The notes under the pieces are model-generated. The model worked only from the letters and a program-made list of their open reading frames with translations, ran no database searches and had not been told where the DNA came from. A program made the translations under genes and the position numbers. From Myroides sp. WP-1 (GTDB lineage Bacteria > Bacteroidota > Bacteroidia > Flavobacteriales > Flavobacteriaceae), in contig NZ_JACHTC010000006.1 in the NCBI RefSeq assembly GCF_014145635.1, forward strand, positions 62,001-126,000: DNA of 64,000 nt. Reading direction: 5' to 3'. Below are positions 16,035-24,449 of this stretch, piece by piece. How positions within the stretch are numbered: position 1 is the first letter of the stretch; every line of letters begins with the position of its first letter.

Positions 16035-18158
16035 ATGACGTTGATTCATTTTATTCAACAAGCGTTGGATGTTTCTACTAAAAGTATTGAAAACACTTTA
16101 GCCTTGTTAGATGAAGCCTGTACCATCCCTTTTATTGCACGATATAGAAAAGATAGAACTGGAAATCTAGACGAAGTTGCCATTGAAAAAATTGCCAAGT
16201 ACCGCGATTTATACGTCGGAATTGTCAAACGCAAGGAGTCGATTTTAGCCTCTATTGAAGAGCAAGGAAAGCTAACAGTTGAATTGCGTACAAAGATTGA
16301 ACAGAGCTTTGATTTAGTTGAAATTGAAGATTTGTATTTACCCTATAAAAAAACGCGTAAAACCAAAGCAGATACAGCTAGAGCTTTAGGATTGGAGCCT
16401 TTAGCAAAGGTGATTATGGCGCAAAACGCAACAGATATAGCCTCGATTGCAACAAAGTATATTACCCAAGAGGTAGAAGATGAAGAAAAAGCTATTCAAG
16501 GAGCTTGCGATATCATTGCAGAATGGATCAACGAACATTTGTATATTCGAAAAGCATTGAGAAGAAAGTTTCAACGTGAGGCTGTTGTTGGAACGAAGGT
16601 TGTAAAAGCCAAAATGGAAGAAGAAGGTGCACAAAAATTTGAGCAATACTTCGATTGGTCAGAGCCGTTATATAAAATGCCTGCCCATCGACTTTTAGCT
16701 GTGTTGCGAGCAGAGAAAGAAGGTTATATTCGCCTGAATATTGGCGTTGAAAAAGAAGACGCAATTCAATTTATTGAACAAACTATTATTAAAGGCAAAG
16801 GAGATGCTGTACCTTATTTACAAAAAGCCATTGCAGATAGTTATAAACGCTTGTTAGAACCCGCCTTGTCTAACGAAGTATTGGCAGAGGCTAAAGCCAA
16901 GGCTGACGCTAATTCGATTGCTGTATTTTCCGATAACTTAGCACAATTACTCCTTGCCTCACCTTTAGGTGAAAAGCGTATCCTAGCGATTGATCCAGGA
17001 TATAAAACAGGTTGTAAGATTGTGTGTTTAGACGAAAATGGCAACTTATTGTACAACGAAACTATTTATCCTCATCCACCACAAAAAGACAGCGTTATTG
17101 CTATGAAAAAGGTGCGATCTATGGTCAATTCGTATCGCATTGAGGCTATTGCTATTGGAAACGGAACGGCTTCTCGAGAAACGGAGTTCTTTATTAAGAA
17201 AATAGCTTTTGATAAACCAGTACAAGTATTCATCGTAAACGAAGCTGGAGCTTCAGTTTACTCTGCCTCTAAGATTGCAAGAGAAGAATTTCCCAATTAC
17301 GATGTAACTGTTAGAGGTTCTGTTTCAATAGGACGTCGACTCGCAGATCCATTAGCTGAATTGGTGAAAATTGACCCTAAATCAATCGGTGTAGGGCAGT
17401 ATCAACACGATGTTGACCAAACGCTATTAAAAAGCGAATTGGATGCTGTTGTAATGAAGTGTGTGAATAAAGTGGGAATCAATATCAATACGGCAAGTAA
17501 ATCACTGTTGAGCTATGTTTCGGGTATTGGAGAAAAAATGGCAGAGAATATCGTGCAATATAGAGCAGAGCATGGGGCGTTCACTTCTCGTGCCGCATTA
17601 AAAAAGGTACCGCGTTTAGGAGAAAAGGCGTATCAACAAGCCGCAGCCTTTATTCGTATTAAGAATGCGACAAATCCTTTAGATGATTCTGCAGTTCACC
17701 CTGAAGCCTATCCTGTCGTACAGCAAATGGCCAAAGATTTAAAAGTAACTGTTGAAACATTAATTTCAAATAAAGAGGCTATTGCAAAAATAGAGGTAAA
17801 GCACTATGAAACCGCGGATATAGGTATCCTAACGTTAACGGATATTTTGAAAGAATTAGAAAAACCAGGACTAGATCCGCGTAAGGCAGCGAAAGTATTC
17901 GAATTCGATCCTTCCGTAAAACAGCTTGCAGATTTAAAAATCGGTCAAGTCTTACCTGGAATCGTAAATAATATCACCAACTTCGGCTGCTTTGTCGATG
18001 TAGGAATTAAAGAAAGCGGGTTGGTTCACATTTCTCAACTGAATGAAGGATTTGTTTCTGATGTTAATGAAGTAGTGAAATTGCATCAGCATGTTCAAGT
18101 TAAAGTTGTTGATGTTGATCCAGTAAAAAAACGAGTACAACTTTCAATGATACTCTAA
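16035..18158 (+). CDS. tex: Tex family S1 RNA-binding protein
   Basis: A 707-aa transcription accessory protein, cytoplasmic and nucleic-acid binding. Parts in order: an N-terminal helical region (about 1-300), the YqgF/RNase H-like core (about 310-430, starting ILAIDPGYKTGCKI), helix-hairpin-helix motifs (about 480-545, SLLSYVSGIGEKMAENIV) and a C-terminal S1 domain (about 635-707, VLPGIVNNITNFGCFVDVG). The length is a little below the proteobacterial form (about 770), mostly through a shorter C-terminal tail. It probably has its own promoter. A terminator 120 bp after its stop is shared with a candidate small RNA. Confidence 0.95.
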   Translation: MTLIHFIQQALDVSTKSIENTLALLDEACTIPFIARYRKDRTGNLDEVAIEKIAKYRDLYVGIVKRKESILASIEEQGKLTVELRTKIEQSFDLVEIEDLYLPYKKTRKTKADTARALGLEPLAKVIMAQNATDIASIATKYITQEVEDEEKAIQGACDIIAEWINEHLYIRKALRRKFQREAVVGTKVVKAKMEEEGAQKFEQYFDWSEPLYKMPAHRLLAVLRAEKEGYIRLNIGVEKEDAIQFIEQTIIKGKGDAVPYLQKAIADSYKRLLEPALSNEVLAEAKAKADANSIAVFSDNLAQLLLASPLGEKRILAIDPGYKTGCKIVCLDENGNLLYNETIYPHPPQKDSVIAMKKVRSMVNSYRIEAIAIGNGTASRETEFFIKKIAFDKPVQVFIVNEAGASVYSASKIAREEFPNYDVTVRGSVSIGRRLADPLAELVKIDPKSIGVGQYQHDVDQTLLKSELDAVVMKCVNKVGININTASKSLLSYVSGIGEKMAENIVQYRAEHGAFTSRAALKKVPRLGEKAYQQAAAFIRIKNATNPLDDSAVHPEAYPVVQQMAKDLKVTVETLISNKEAIAKIEVKHYETADIGILTLTDILKELEKPGLDPRKAAKVFEFDPSVKQLADLKIGQVLPGIVNNITNFGCFVDVGIKESGLVHISQLNEGFVSDVNEVVKLHQHVQVKVVDVDPVKKRVQLSMIL

Positions 18159-18179
18159 TATTAAATTTAAAAACACAGT

Positions 18180-18196
18180 TTGGCACAGTCTTTGTT
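18180..18196 (+). promoter_or_regulatory. Candidate sigma-54 (-24/-12) promoter
   Basis: TTGGCACAGTCTTTGTT: the -24 part TTGGCAC is exact and the -12 part TTTGT has the key G at the right distance (ten bases after GG) but T instead of C after it. It lies 22 bp after the tex stop and reads away from tex, toward a region with no ORF. Confidence 0.45.
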
Positions 18197-18205
18197 TTTA
18201 TTTTA

Positions 18206-18314
18206 AAAGAAAATGTAAGTAAGGTTTTCTTTGATAAAGAAAGTTAAGTAGTGTTTTTATTATGTTTTATAAGTGAAGTGCCTGTTGAACGTTGTTTCAA
18301 CGGGCATTTTTTTT
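18206..18314 (+). ncRNA. Candidate small RNA downstream of a sigma-54-type promoter
   Basis: A transcript starting about 12 bases past the -12 element would run from near 18206 to the terminator T-run at 18314, about 105 nt. It contains a hairpin (AAAGAAAA 18206-18213 with TTTTCTTT 18225-18232) and ends in a strong terminator stem. ATG codons in the stretch run into stops within four codons. It could instead simply be the tex 3' untranslated region. I recognise no RNA family. Confidence 0.3.
18279..18314 (+). terminator. Rho-independent terminator downstream of tex
   Basis: TGCCTGTTGAA (18279-18289) pairs with TTCAACGGGCA (18296-18306), one G-T pair, followed by eight T. Confidence 0.92.
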
Positions 18315-18326
18315 AAAATGGCACAA

Positions 18327-18358
18327 TAAAAAATGCGCTATACCTAGGTATAACGCAT
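18327..18358 (-). terminator. Terminator of tatA
   Basis: ATGCGCTATACCT (18333-18345) and AGGTATAACGCAT (18346-18358) form a long near-perfect palindrome with one mismatch. The minus strand continues into a T-run (18327-18332). It lies 25 bp past the tatA stop. Confidence 0.75.
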
Positions 18359-18382
18359 GTAAATATCGAGATCTAAATGGAT

Positions 18383-18601
18383 TTATTCTGTTTTAGAGTT
18401 GTCTTCTTTAGTCGTATCTTTCTTAGATGTTTGTTGAGCATTTTCGTCTCTAGTTGCATCTTTGAATTCCTTGATTCCAGTTCCTAATCCTTTCATCAAT
18501 TCAGGAATTTTTTTACCACCAAATAACAATAAAATTAAGGCAACGATAATTACTATTTGCCATGGTCCAACCATTCCTAAAAAAATATGTAATGAGTTCA
18601 T
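18383..18601 (-). CDS. tatA: Sec-independent protein translocase TatA
   Basis: A 72-aa subunit of the twin-arginine translocation pore, inner membrane. One N-terminal transmembrane helix (about 13-28, PWQIVIIVALILLLFGGKKI) is followed by the conserved FGGKKIPELMKGLGTGIKEFK amphipathic helix and a charged, low-complexity Lys/Glu/Thr tail. This is the TatA/E pattern. TatB-like and TatC genes are not adjacent. The gene has its own TATATTTG promoter and terminator. It is divergent from the M23-type gene. Confidence 0.95.
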   Translation of the reverse strand: MNSLHIFLGMVGPWQIVIIVALILLLFGGKKIPELMKGLGTGIKEFKDATRDENAQQTSKKDTTKEDNSKTE

Positions 18602-18630
18602 ATTATTTTGTTTGAAGATTTTAATAAAAA

Positions 18631-18638
18631 CAAATATA
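18631..18638 (-). promoter_or_regulatory. -7 promoter box of tatA
   Basis: On the minus strand this reads TATATTTG, an exact TAnnTTTG box, 29 bp before the tatA ATG. Confidence 0.65.
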
Positions 18639-18767
18639 GGAAGAAAAACTGATTCGACTTATTGAAGGATTCGATTATTTAACTTTTTGATCAGTAATAT
18701 TAACATTATGACCAATTTAATATGTGAATAAAAGCAAAAAAGAGAAGAAGTCAACTTTTTTAATGTT

Positions 18768-18775
18768 TATATTTG
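18768..18775 (+). promoter_or_regulatory. -7 promoter box of the M23-type gene
   Basis: TATATTTG, exact consensus, 19 bp before the ATG at 18795. Confidence 0.65.
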
Positions 18776-18794
18776 TGTGGAAAACAAGTAGCTT

Positions 18795-19670
18795 ATGTCT
18801 AAGAAAGGACTTCAATGGAAGAAATGGAAGAAACGACTTCTAGATAAATATAGAGTAGTGGTAGTGAACGATCGAACGTTTGAAGACATCAGTTCATTTA
18901 AATTAAATCTCTTAAATGTGGTTGGTGCAACGACAACAATTGTTTTTCTTTTACTTGTTTCCAATGTTATTTTGCTTATTGTTACACCTTTAAAGGAATA
19001 TATACCAGGATATTCTTCTTCGGAGTTGAAACAAAAATCAGTGGATTTAGCCTTAAAAGTAGATTCTTTAGAAACGGAAATTAAAAAGAATGAACAATAT
19101 GTTGCTGCCGTTAAACGCGTGTTACTAGGTGATATTGAAATTACCTCAGCAAGTGTTGATTCTTTGATGAAAACGGAAACGCCACTTCATGCTATTGAAC
19201 ATACCACTCCAAGCGAAAAGGATTTAGAACTTCGTGAGTATGTGCGTTTGGAAGATAAGTACAATCTTTTTACCAATGCAGAAGCTAGAGTTAATATGGT
19301 TCTTTTTTCACCAATTGAAGGTACGATTGTTCGAAAGTATGATCCAAAATCTTCTCATTTTGGTATTGATTTTATTGCAGCCAAAAATTCGATGGTTAAA
19401 TCAGCGGCCAAAGGAACCGTGATTTTTGTTGATTGGACAATAAACGACGGCTATACGGTTATTATATTGCATGAAGAAGGAGTTAGCTCGGTGTATAAGC
19501 ATTTGTCATCCCTGACCAAGAGCAAATATGAAACTGTACAAGCAGGAGATGTTTTAGGACTTTACAATCAGGAGGAGGGCAAAGGCAAAGTAAGTCAATC
19601 GTACCTGCACTTTGAATTGTGGAAAGACAATTATCCATTAGATGCTCAATTATTTATTGATTTAGAATAA
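18795..19670 (+). CDS. M23/LytM-domain peptidase-like envelope protein
   Basis: A 291-aa protein. A basic cytoplasmic start (residues 1-38) is followed by one transmembrane helix (about 45-66), a coiled-coil stretch (about 80-110) and a LytM domain (about 170-290). HFGIDF (His and Asp of HxxxD) is present. The usual HLHFE near the end reads YLHFE: the Zn-binding second His is kept but the first, catalytic His is replaced by Tyr. It may therefore have weak activity or act as an amidase activator like EnvC, or the assignment of roles may differ. The periplasmic domain should face peptidoglycan. A GH3-family gene follows 7 bp later, probably co-transcribed. Confidence 0.85.
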   Translation: MSKKGLQWKKWKKRLLDKYRVVVVNDRTFEDISSFKLNLLNVVGATTTIVFLLLVSNVILLIVTPLKEYIPGYSSSELKQKSVDLALKVDSLETEIKKNEQYVAAVKRVLLGDIEITSASVDSLMKTETPLHAIEHTTPSEKDLELREYVRLEDKYNLFTNAEARVNMVLFSPIEGTIVRKYDPKSSHFGIDFIAAKNSMVKSAAKGTVIFVDWTINDGYTVIILHEEGVSSVYKHLSSLTKSKYETVQAGDVLGLYNQEEGKGKVSQSYLHFELWKDNYPLDAQLFIDLE

Positions 19671-19677
19671 AAACAAT

Positions 19678-21168
19678 ATGTCTATCAAATCTTTTGGAGC
19701 GAAAATATTTGCTTCTATCATCCATAAGAAAACTCAAAAATGGCTTAAAAATCCAGTAGAAACACAAGCAAAGGTGTTAGCAGATTTAATTGCGCAAGCC
19801 AAACATACCGCTTTTGGAAAAGATCATCAATTTGACTCGATTCACAATGCCAAAGATTTTGCACAACACGTACCCATCCGAGATTACGAAGGACTAAAAC
19901 CGTATGTTGATCGCGTGGTGAAAGGTGAAGAACATGTGTTGTGGAAAGGGAAACCTCTGTATTTTGCTAAAACTTCTGGTACAACTTCCGGAGCAAAGTA
20001 TATTCCCTTGACTAAAGAATCGATGCCTTATCACATTGAAGCTGCTCGAAATGCAATTTTAGCCTATGTACATGAAACGGGTATTGCCGACTTTGTTGAT
20101 GGTAAGATGATCTTTTTACAAGGAAGCCCTATTCTTGAACAAAAGAATGGAATTAACCTGGGTAGACTATCAGGTATTGTAGCGCATTATGTTCCTGCTT
20201 ATTTACAGAAAAATAGATTGCCAAGTTGGGAAACGAACTGTATTGAGGATTGGGAAACAAAAGTGGACGCCATTGTAGAAGAAACTGTGTATGAGAATAT
20301 GACGGTGATTTCTGGAATTCCCAGTTGGGTACAAATGTATTTTGAACGATTGAAGGCAAGAGAAGGAAAAGGAGTAGGTGAGATTTTTAAGAAGTTTAAT
20401 CTATTTATTTACGGAGGGGTTAATTATGAGCCTTATCGCGCCAGATTTGAACAATTAATAGGAAGAAAAGTTCCTGCTATCGAATTGTTTCCCGCTTCAG
20501 AAGGCTTTTTTGCTTATCAGGATTCACAAAAAGAAAAGGGACTTCTATTGCTTTTAAATGCGGGGATTTTTTATGAATTCATCAAAGTAGAGGAATTTTT
20601 TACTGAAAATCCCAAGCGTTATACCATCGGTGAAGTAGAAGTAGGCGTTAATTATGTCTTGATTATTTCAACTAATGCAGGTTTATGGGGATATAATATT
20701 GGAGATACAGTTCAATTTGTCAACCTTAATCCACATCGAATTGTTGTTTCAGGACGTATTAAACACTTTATTTCTGCCTTTGGAGAACATGTTATTGGCA
20801 AGGAAGTAGAAACTGCCCTAGAACAAGCTATGGAAGGGACAACAGTAGAAGTAAATGAGTTTACCGTAGCACCCCAAATTACTCCAGAAGAGGGATTGCC
20901 CTATCACGAATGGTTTATCGAATTTGGACAAGCTCCAGATGACATGGAAGAGTTTGCCTTGAAAATTGATCATGCCCTACGCAATCAAAATGTGTATTAT
21001 GACGATCTAATCGTTGGAAAGGTATTGCGTACTCTAGTGATTCGTTCCGTAGAAAAGGAAGGTTTCCAAACGTATATGAAGAGCATAGGTAAACTTGGGG
21101 GACAAAATAAATTACCGAGATTGAGCAATGATAGAACGATTGCCGATCAATTGAAAACAGATAAGTAA
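19678..21168 (+). CDS. GH3 auxin-responsive promoter family protein (acyl-amide synthetase-like)
   Basis: A 496-aa protein. The ATP-binding motif AKTSGTTSGAKYIPLT (about 99-114) and the pattern through the C-terminal third (GLWGYNIGDTVQFV, then RIKHFISAFGEHV) match the GH3 family, which adenylates carboxylic acids and joins them to amino acids in plants. Bacterial members, common in Bacteroidota, have no settled substrate. Cytoplasmic. It is packed between an M23-type gene (7 bp gap) and a 558-aa gene (20 bp gap), which suggests one operon. The name refers to plant auxin and says nothing about auxin here. Confidence 0.9.
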   Translation: MSIKSFGAKIFASIIHKKTQKWLKNPVETQAKVLADLIAQAKHTAFGKDHQFDSIHNAKDFAQHVPIRDYEGLKPYVDRVVKGEEHVLWKGKPLYFAKTSGTTSGAKYIPLTKESMPYHIEAARNAILAYVHETGIADFVDGKMIFLQGSPILEQKNGINLGRLSGIVAHYVPAYLQKNRLPSWETNCIEDWETKVDAIVEETVYENMTVISGIPSWVQMYFERLKAREGKGVGEIFKKFNLFIYGGVNYEPYRARFEQLIGRKVPAIELFPASEGFFAYQDSQKEKGLLLLLNAGIFYEFIKVEEFFTENPKRYTIGEVEVGVNYVLIISTNAGLWGYNIGDTVQFVNLNPHRIVVSGRIKHFISAFGEHVIGKEVETALEQAMEGTTVEVNEFTVAPQITPEEGLPYHEWFIEFGQAPDDMEEFALKIDHALRNQNVYYDDLIVGKVLRTLVIRSVEKEGFQTYMKSIGKLGGQNKLPRLSNDRTIADQLKTDK

Positions 21169-21188
21169 GAAATAAAAATTGGAAGACT

Positions 21189-22865
21189 ATGAGAGAGATT
21201 AAAAATATTTCAAGAACAAGAGCGCAGGTCTCTTCAGCAGCTATTGAACGCATTTATATCACCATGCGTCATTTGTTTAATAGAGGATTCTATAAACCAA
21301 TGGGGGTATCTGGTGATACGTTAAGAGAAGCGCTATTAGAATTGCGTCCGGAAATCTATGGAACAATCGCTGAAGAAAAGGTTGAACTAGATGGGTTGTT
21401 GTATGTTATTGAACGATTGCCAATAGGTATTGAAGAATGTAGATATATTAACTTAACTTCGGATGAAGGCTATTCTTTTTCTCATTTTCAAGCTATTGTA
21501 CCACCAAAGCGAAGAAGAAATTGTTACCGCATAGACGAGGAGCAAATGAACATTGAAATTACCAGAGGACGTTCTGATATTTATGATGTTTTGACGCATT
21601 TGACTTTTATCTTTATTGAGTCACATAAAATTAAGAATAGAGTTTTAATTGATGAAGAAGGTAAAGTAACGCGCGATTGGAATAAAATTGAACTAGCAGC
21701 TAAGCAGAAAGAACCCTTAGAGTTAAAGGATAAAGAAGTAACGATGTCTCATCTTGCCAATGTGTTAGGACGTTCGTTTGCTGAGGTATTAACTGTATAC
21801 GAGAAGTTTGCTATTCCAGAAAATCCAGATCGATTTTTGGATGTGATCTATTGGTTAGGTAAGTTGGCAATCGAAGAAGAGGTAGATAACAACAAACGTA
21901 CAATTACTTTTAGTCCATTATTGCGAGAGCGCTTAGGACATCATATATACGGTGAAATTTGGTCGGATCGAATTAAGAGTGTTTTGGTGGAAAAAGGACT
22001 CTTAGAACGCCCTATTCACATTATTAGTGCCAATATGCACAGTGTGATGAATTCTATCTTTGCTCCTTCTGTAATGAAAAGTGAAATAGATGTTGAGCAA
22101 GAAATAGAAATCTACGAAGAGTTGAGTAAACCCGAAAATAAACCGTTGCGCAACTTAGTGAGAGAACGCGCGGAAAAAGAGGGAATGATCTTCTTGTCGG
22201 ATGATTCGGGAACAAATATTGATGTGCAAATTTTCGATACAGCGAAGATTAATCTAGCACAAACGAACTTTAAAAAGGCTCAAATCGACGGAGAAAAACC
22301 CGTAATTATCGTGATGGATTACGCTTTTGGAGAACAAGCGTATGAAACCATAGACGAATTGTTGAAACCTTATAAAAAACAAATTCAACTCAATGTTGAA
22401 TCTGTTTCGATCATGGGGAAAGCAGGTATTTTAGAAGGGGGAAAAGGAGATATTATGATTCCATTTGCCCATATTAACGAAGGAACAGGAGATAATTATC
22501 CTTTTGACAATGAGTTGACCGTTGATATGTTTGAAAATAACGAAATTCCAGTAGTAGGAGGAACAATGGTTACGGTATTGGGAACTTCTTTGCAAAATAA
22601 AGATTTGTTGAAATTCTTTCACGATTCTACTTGGGGTGTTATCGGATTGGAAATGGAAGGAGCTCATTATCAAAAAGCCATTCAATCCGCTTCTAAGATT
22701 CGCAAAAGCATTAATCCTAATGTAAAAGTTCGCTATGCGTACTATGCTTCGGATAATCCATTGGAAACAGGAAGTACCTTGGCTTCTGGAGGATTGGGGA
22801 CAACAGGGGTTAAACCAACGTATTTAATTACAATAAAAATACTAGAACAAATATTTAAAATGTAG
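21189..22865 (+). CDS. Conserved protein with nucleoside-phosphorylase-like C-terminal part
   Basis: A 558-aa soluble protein without signal peptide. I recall it as a Bacteroidota family (DUF6909), with no assigned function. The N-terminal 330 residues are helical and charged. In the C-terminal part, SIMGKAGILEGGKGDIMIPFA resembles the Gly-rich substrate segment of purine/uridine phosphorylases. EMEGA (488-492) equals their ribose-binding ME motif, and YYASDNPL near 518-525 resembles the catalytic (S)D motif. This suggests a divergent phosphorylase or nucleosidase fold fused to an unknown domain. It probably forms an operon with the GH3-like gene. Confidence 0.7.
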   Translation: MREIKNISRTRAQVSSAAIERIYITMRHLFNRGFYKPMGVSGDTLREALLELRPEIYGTIAEEKVELDGLLYVIERLPIGIEECRYINLTSDEGYSFSHFQAIVPPKRRRNCYRIDEEQMNIEITRGRSDIYDVLTHLTFIFIESHKIKNRVLIDEEGKVTRDWNKIELAAKQKEPLELKDKEVTMSHLANVLGRSFAEVLTVYEKFAIPENPDRFLDVIYWLGKLAIEEEVDNNKRTITFSPLLRERLGHHIYGEIWSDRIKSVLVEKGLLERPIHIISANMHSVMNSIFAPSVMKSEIDVEQEIEIYEELSKPENKPLRNLVRERAEKEGMIFLSDDSGTNIDVQIFDTAKINLAQTNFKKAQIDGEKPVIIVMDYAFGEQAYETIDELLKPYKKQIQLNVESVSIMGKAGILEGGKGDIMIPFAHINEGTGDNYPFDNELTVDMFENNEIPVVGGTMVTVLGTSLQNKDLLKFFHDSTWGVIGLEMEGAHYQKAIQSASKIRKSINPNVKVRYAYYASDNPLETGSTLASGGLGTTGVKPTYLITIKILEQIFKM

Positions 22866-22887
22866 TAATTTTAAGATTGCAAATCGC

Positions 22888-22916
22888 GCACTCTACAGTT
22901 GATGGAGTGCTTTTTT
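22888..22916 (+). terminator. Rho-independent terminator
   Basis: GCACTC (22888-22893) pairs with GAGTGC (22905-22910) across an 11-base loop, followed by six T, after the 558-aa gene. Confidence 0.75.
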
Positions 22917-22990
22917 GTTTTTAATGCTACACTATTGTGAATTATGTAGTAGTTTTATAGGTTTACAAGTAAAAACGTTAGATAGTAAAA

Positions 22991-23899
22991 ATGAAAGATA
23001 GCAATAAATACGACAATGAATTGGATATAATTGACTTGAAGTTTTTTGTAGAGAGTAATATTTTTAAAATATTGAAGTACTTAAAAAAGAACGGAATATA
23101 TCTTGCAATAATTGTAGGTATTGGTTTTGGAGCAGGCTATTATTTAGATAAGAAGCAAGGGAAGGAACCAGTAATTACGACAAAAGAGGATAGACTAGTA
23201 CAAAAGCAAACAGCCATTGTATTTAATTATAATTCAATTGATTTGGCGAAGCGATGGATGGAGGAATATCTTCTCGATAAACATTGGAAAGAGGCGGGAT
23301 TAGTTGACCTTAAGATAGAAGAGTTGGCCGATAAAACATCTGAAGGAGAACGTATAGAATCCTCAGGTGAAAATTCATCAACGCTTGTTGAAAAGGAAAA
23401 AGCAAAATTAGGTCTTTTTGCTACTGATTTTCACTACTATAAATGCGTGATTATAGCAAAAGAAGGATTTGATTTTAAATTATTTTGGAAGGATTTCACA
23501 ACTAAAATAGAACGCGTTCCCCACTTTGCGAAAACAAAAGAGTTACATCAACTTTTTCTAAGTGAGAGAGTGGAAGAGATAAGTAATTACATCATTCGAC
23601 TAAATAAACTGCTTGAAAAAGAGACAATGGCTGCAACAGATTTGCTTGCCGTGTTTAAGGAAAAGAAGGCATTAGAAGAAGAGTTAGTAACCCTTAAAAT
23701 TATACAAGCACAAACGGCTTCTGTTGTCTTTGAGGCGTATGAAATAAGCAAGTCTGACGAGATAATTGAAAACAACGGATTGAACTCAAACGCGATTTCT
23801 CACAAAAAGATTCAATTTCCTATTGTGGGGTTGGTTTTGTTCCTTCTAGGTCAATGGATCTATACGATCAATAGAAACTATACAAAAAAGAAGGGGTAA
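22991..23899 (+). CDS. Wzz-like chain-length determinant / polysaccharide co-polymerase
   Basis: A 302-aa inner-membrane protein with two transmembrane helices, about 36-53 (GIYLAIIVGIGFGAGYYL) and 272-290 (FPIVGLVLFLLGQWIYTI), flanking a long periplasmic helical domain. This is the topology of Wzz proteins that set O-antigen or capsule chain length. Sequence identity to classical Wzz is low by eye, so the call rests on topology and position. It opens the polysaccharide cluster and ends 1 bp before rmlC. It has no kinase domain, so it is not a Wzc-type protein. Confidence 0.75.
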   Translation: MKDSNKYDNELDIIDLKFFVESNIFKILKYLKKNGIYLAIIVGIGFGAGYYLDKKQGKEPVITTKEDRLVQKQTAIVFNYNSIDLAKRWMEEYLLDKHWKEAGLVDLKIEELADKTSEGERIESSGENSSTLVEKEKAKLGLFATDFHYYKCVIIAKEGFDFKLFWKDFTTKIERVPHFAKTKELHQLFLSERVEEISNYIIRLNKLLEKETMAATDLLAVFKEKKALEEELVTLKIIQAQTASVVFEAYEISKSDEIIENNGLNSNAISHKKIQFPIVGLVLFLLGQWIYTINRNYTKKKG

Positions 23900-23900
23900 T

Positions 23901-24449
23901 ATGGAAATAAGAACTACAGCACTATCCGGTTGTTTGGTTGTAAAGCCCAAGGTTTTTACCGATCATAGAGGTTGTTTCTTTGAAAGTTATAATCGAGAAT
24001 TATTTGAAAAAGAGACTGGACTACAGGTTGATTTTGTACAAGACAATCAGTCGTTTTCCACAAAAGGCACTTTACGTGGGTTGCACTTTCAGCAAGGAGC
24101 ATATCAACAGGCGAAATTAGTTCGTGTTATCCAGGGCGAAATCCTCGATGTTGTTGTTGACCTAAGGAAAAACTCGCCTAGTTACGGACAGCATTTTACG
24201 ATGATTTTAAACGATGTAAATCAAGAGCAATTATTTATTCCAAGGGGCTTTGCTCATGGATTTTTAGTGCTGAGTGAAACGGCAATATTTGCTTATAAAT
24301 GCGATAATTATTACAATAAAGAGGCAGAAAATGGAATTCTGTATAACGATCCTACTTTGGCAATTGCTTGGACAGAGCTAGATCAAGAATATCTTATTTC
24401 CGATAAGGATTTGATATTGCCTTCTTTTCAAGAAATCACACCCTTATGA
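23901..24449 (+). CDS. rfbC: dTDP-4-dehydrorhamnose 3,5-epimerase
   Basis: Third step of dTDP-L-rhamnose synthesis, cytoplasmic. It is 182 aa, a typical RmlC cupin. DHRGCFFESYN (21-31), the catalytic GTLRGLHFQ with His62, Lys72, and IPRGFAHGF (113-121) are all present; the Tyr in FAYKCDNYY fits the second catalytic residue. It overlaps rfbD by 4 bp (ATGA type). The first two pathway genes, rfbA and rfbB, are not in the window and must be elsewhere if the pathway is complete. Confidence 0.97.
   Translation: MEIRTTALSGCLVVKPKVFTDHRGCFFESYNRELFEKETGLQVDFVQDNQSFSTKGTLRGLHFQQGAYQQAKLVRVIQGEILDVVVDLRKNSPSYGQHFTMILNDVNQEQLFIPRGFAHGFLVLSETAIFAYKCDNYYNKEAENGILYNDPTLAIAWTELDQEYLISDKDLILPSFQEITPL

Noticed and set aside
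18320-18340. Second TGGCACA motif considered as a sigma-54 promoter
   Set aside because: The distance between GG and the next GC is 13 bases instead of 10, and it lies in the tatA terminator region.
19678-21168. Auxin-related function for the GH3-like protein
   Set aside because: The family name comes from plants; no auxin genes or plant-associated context in the window.
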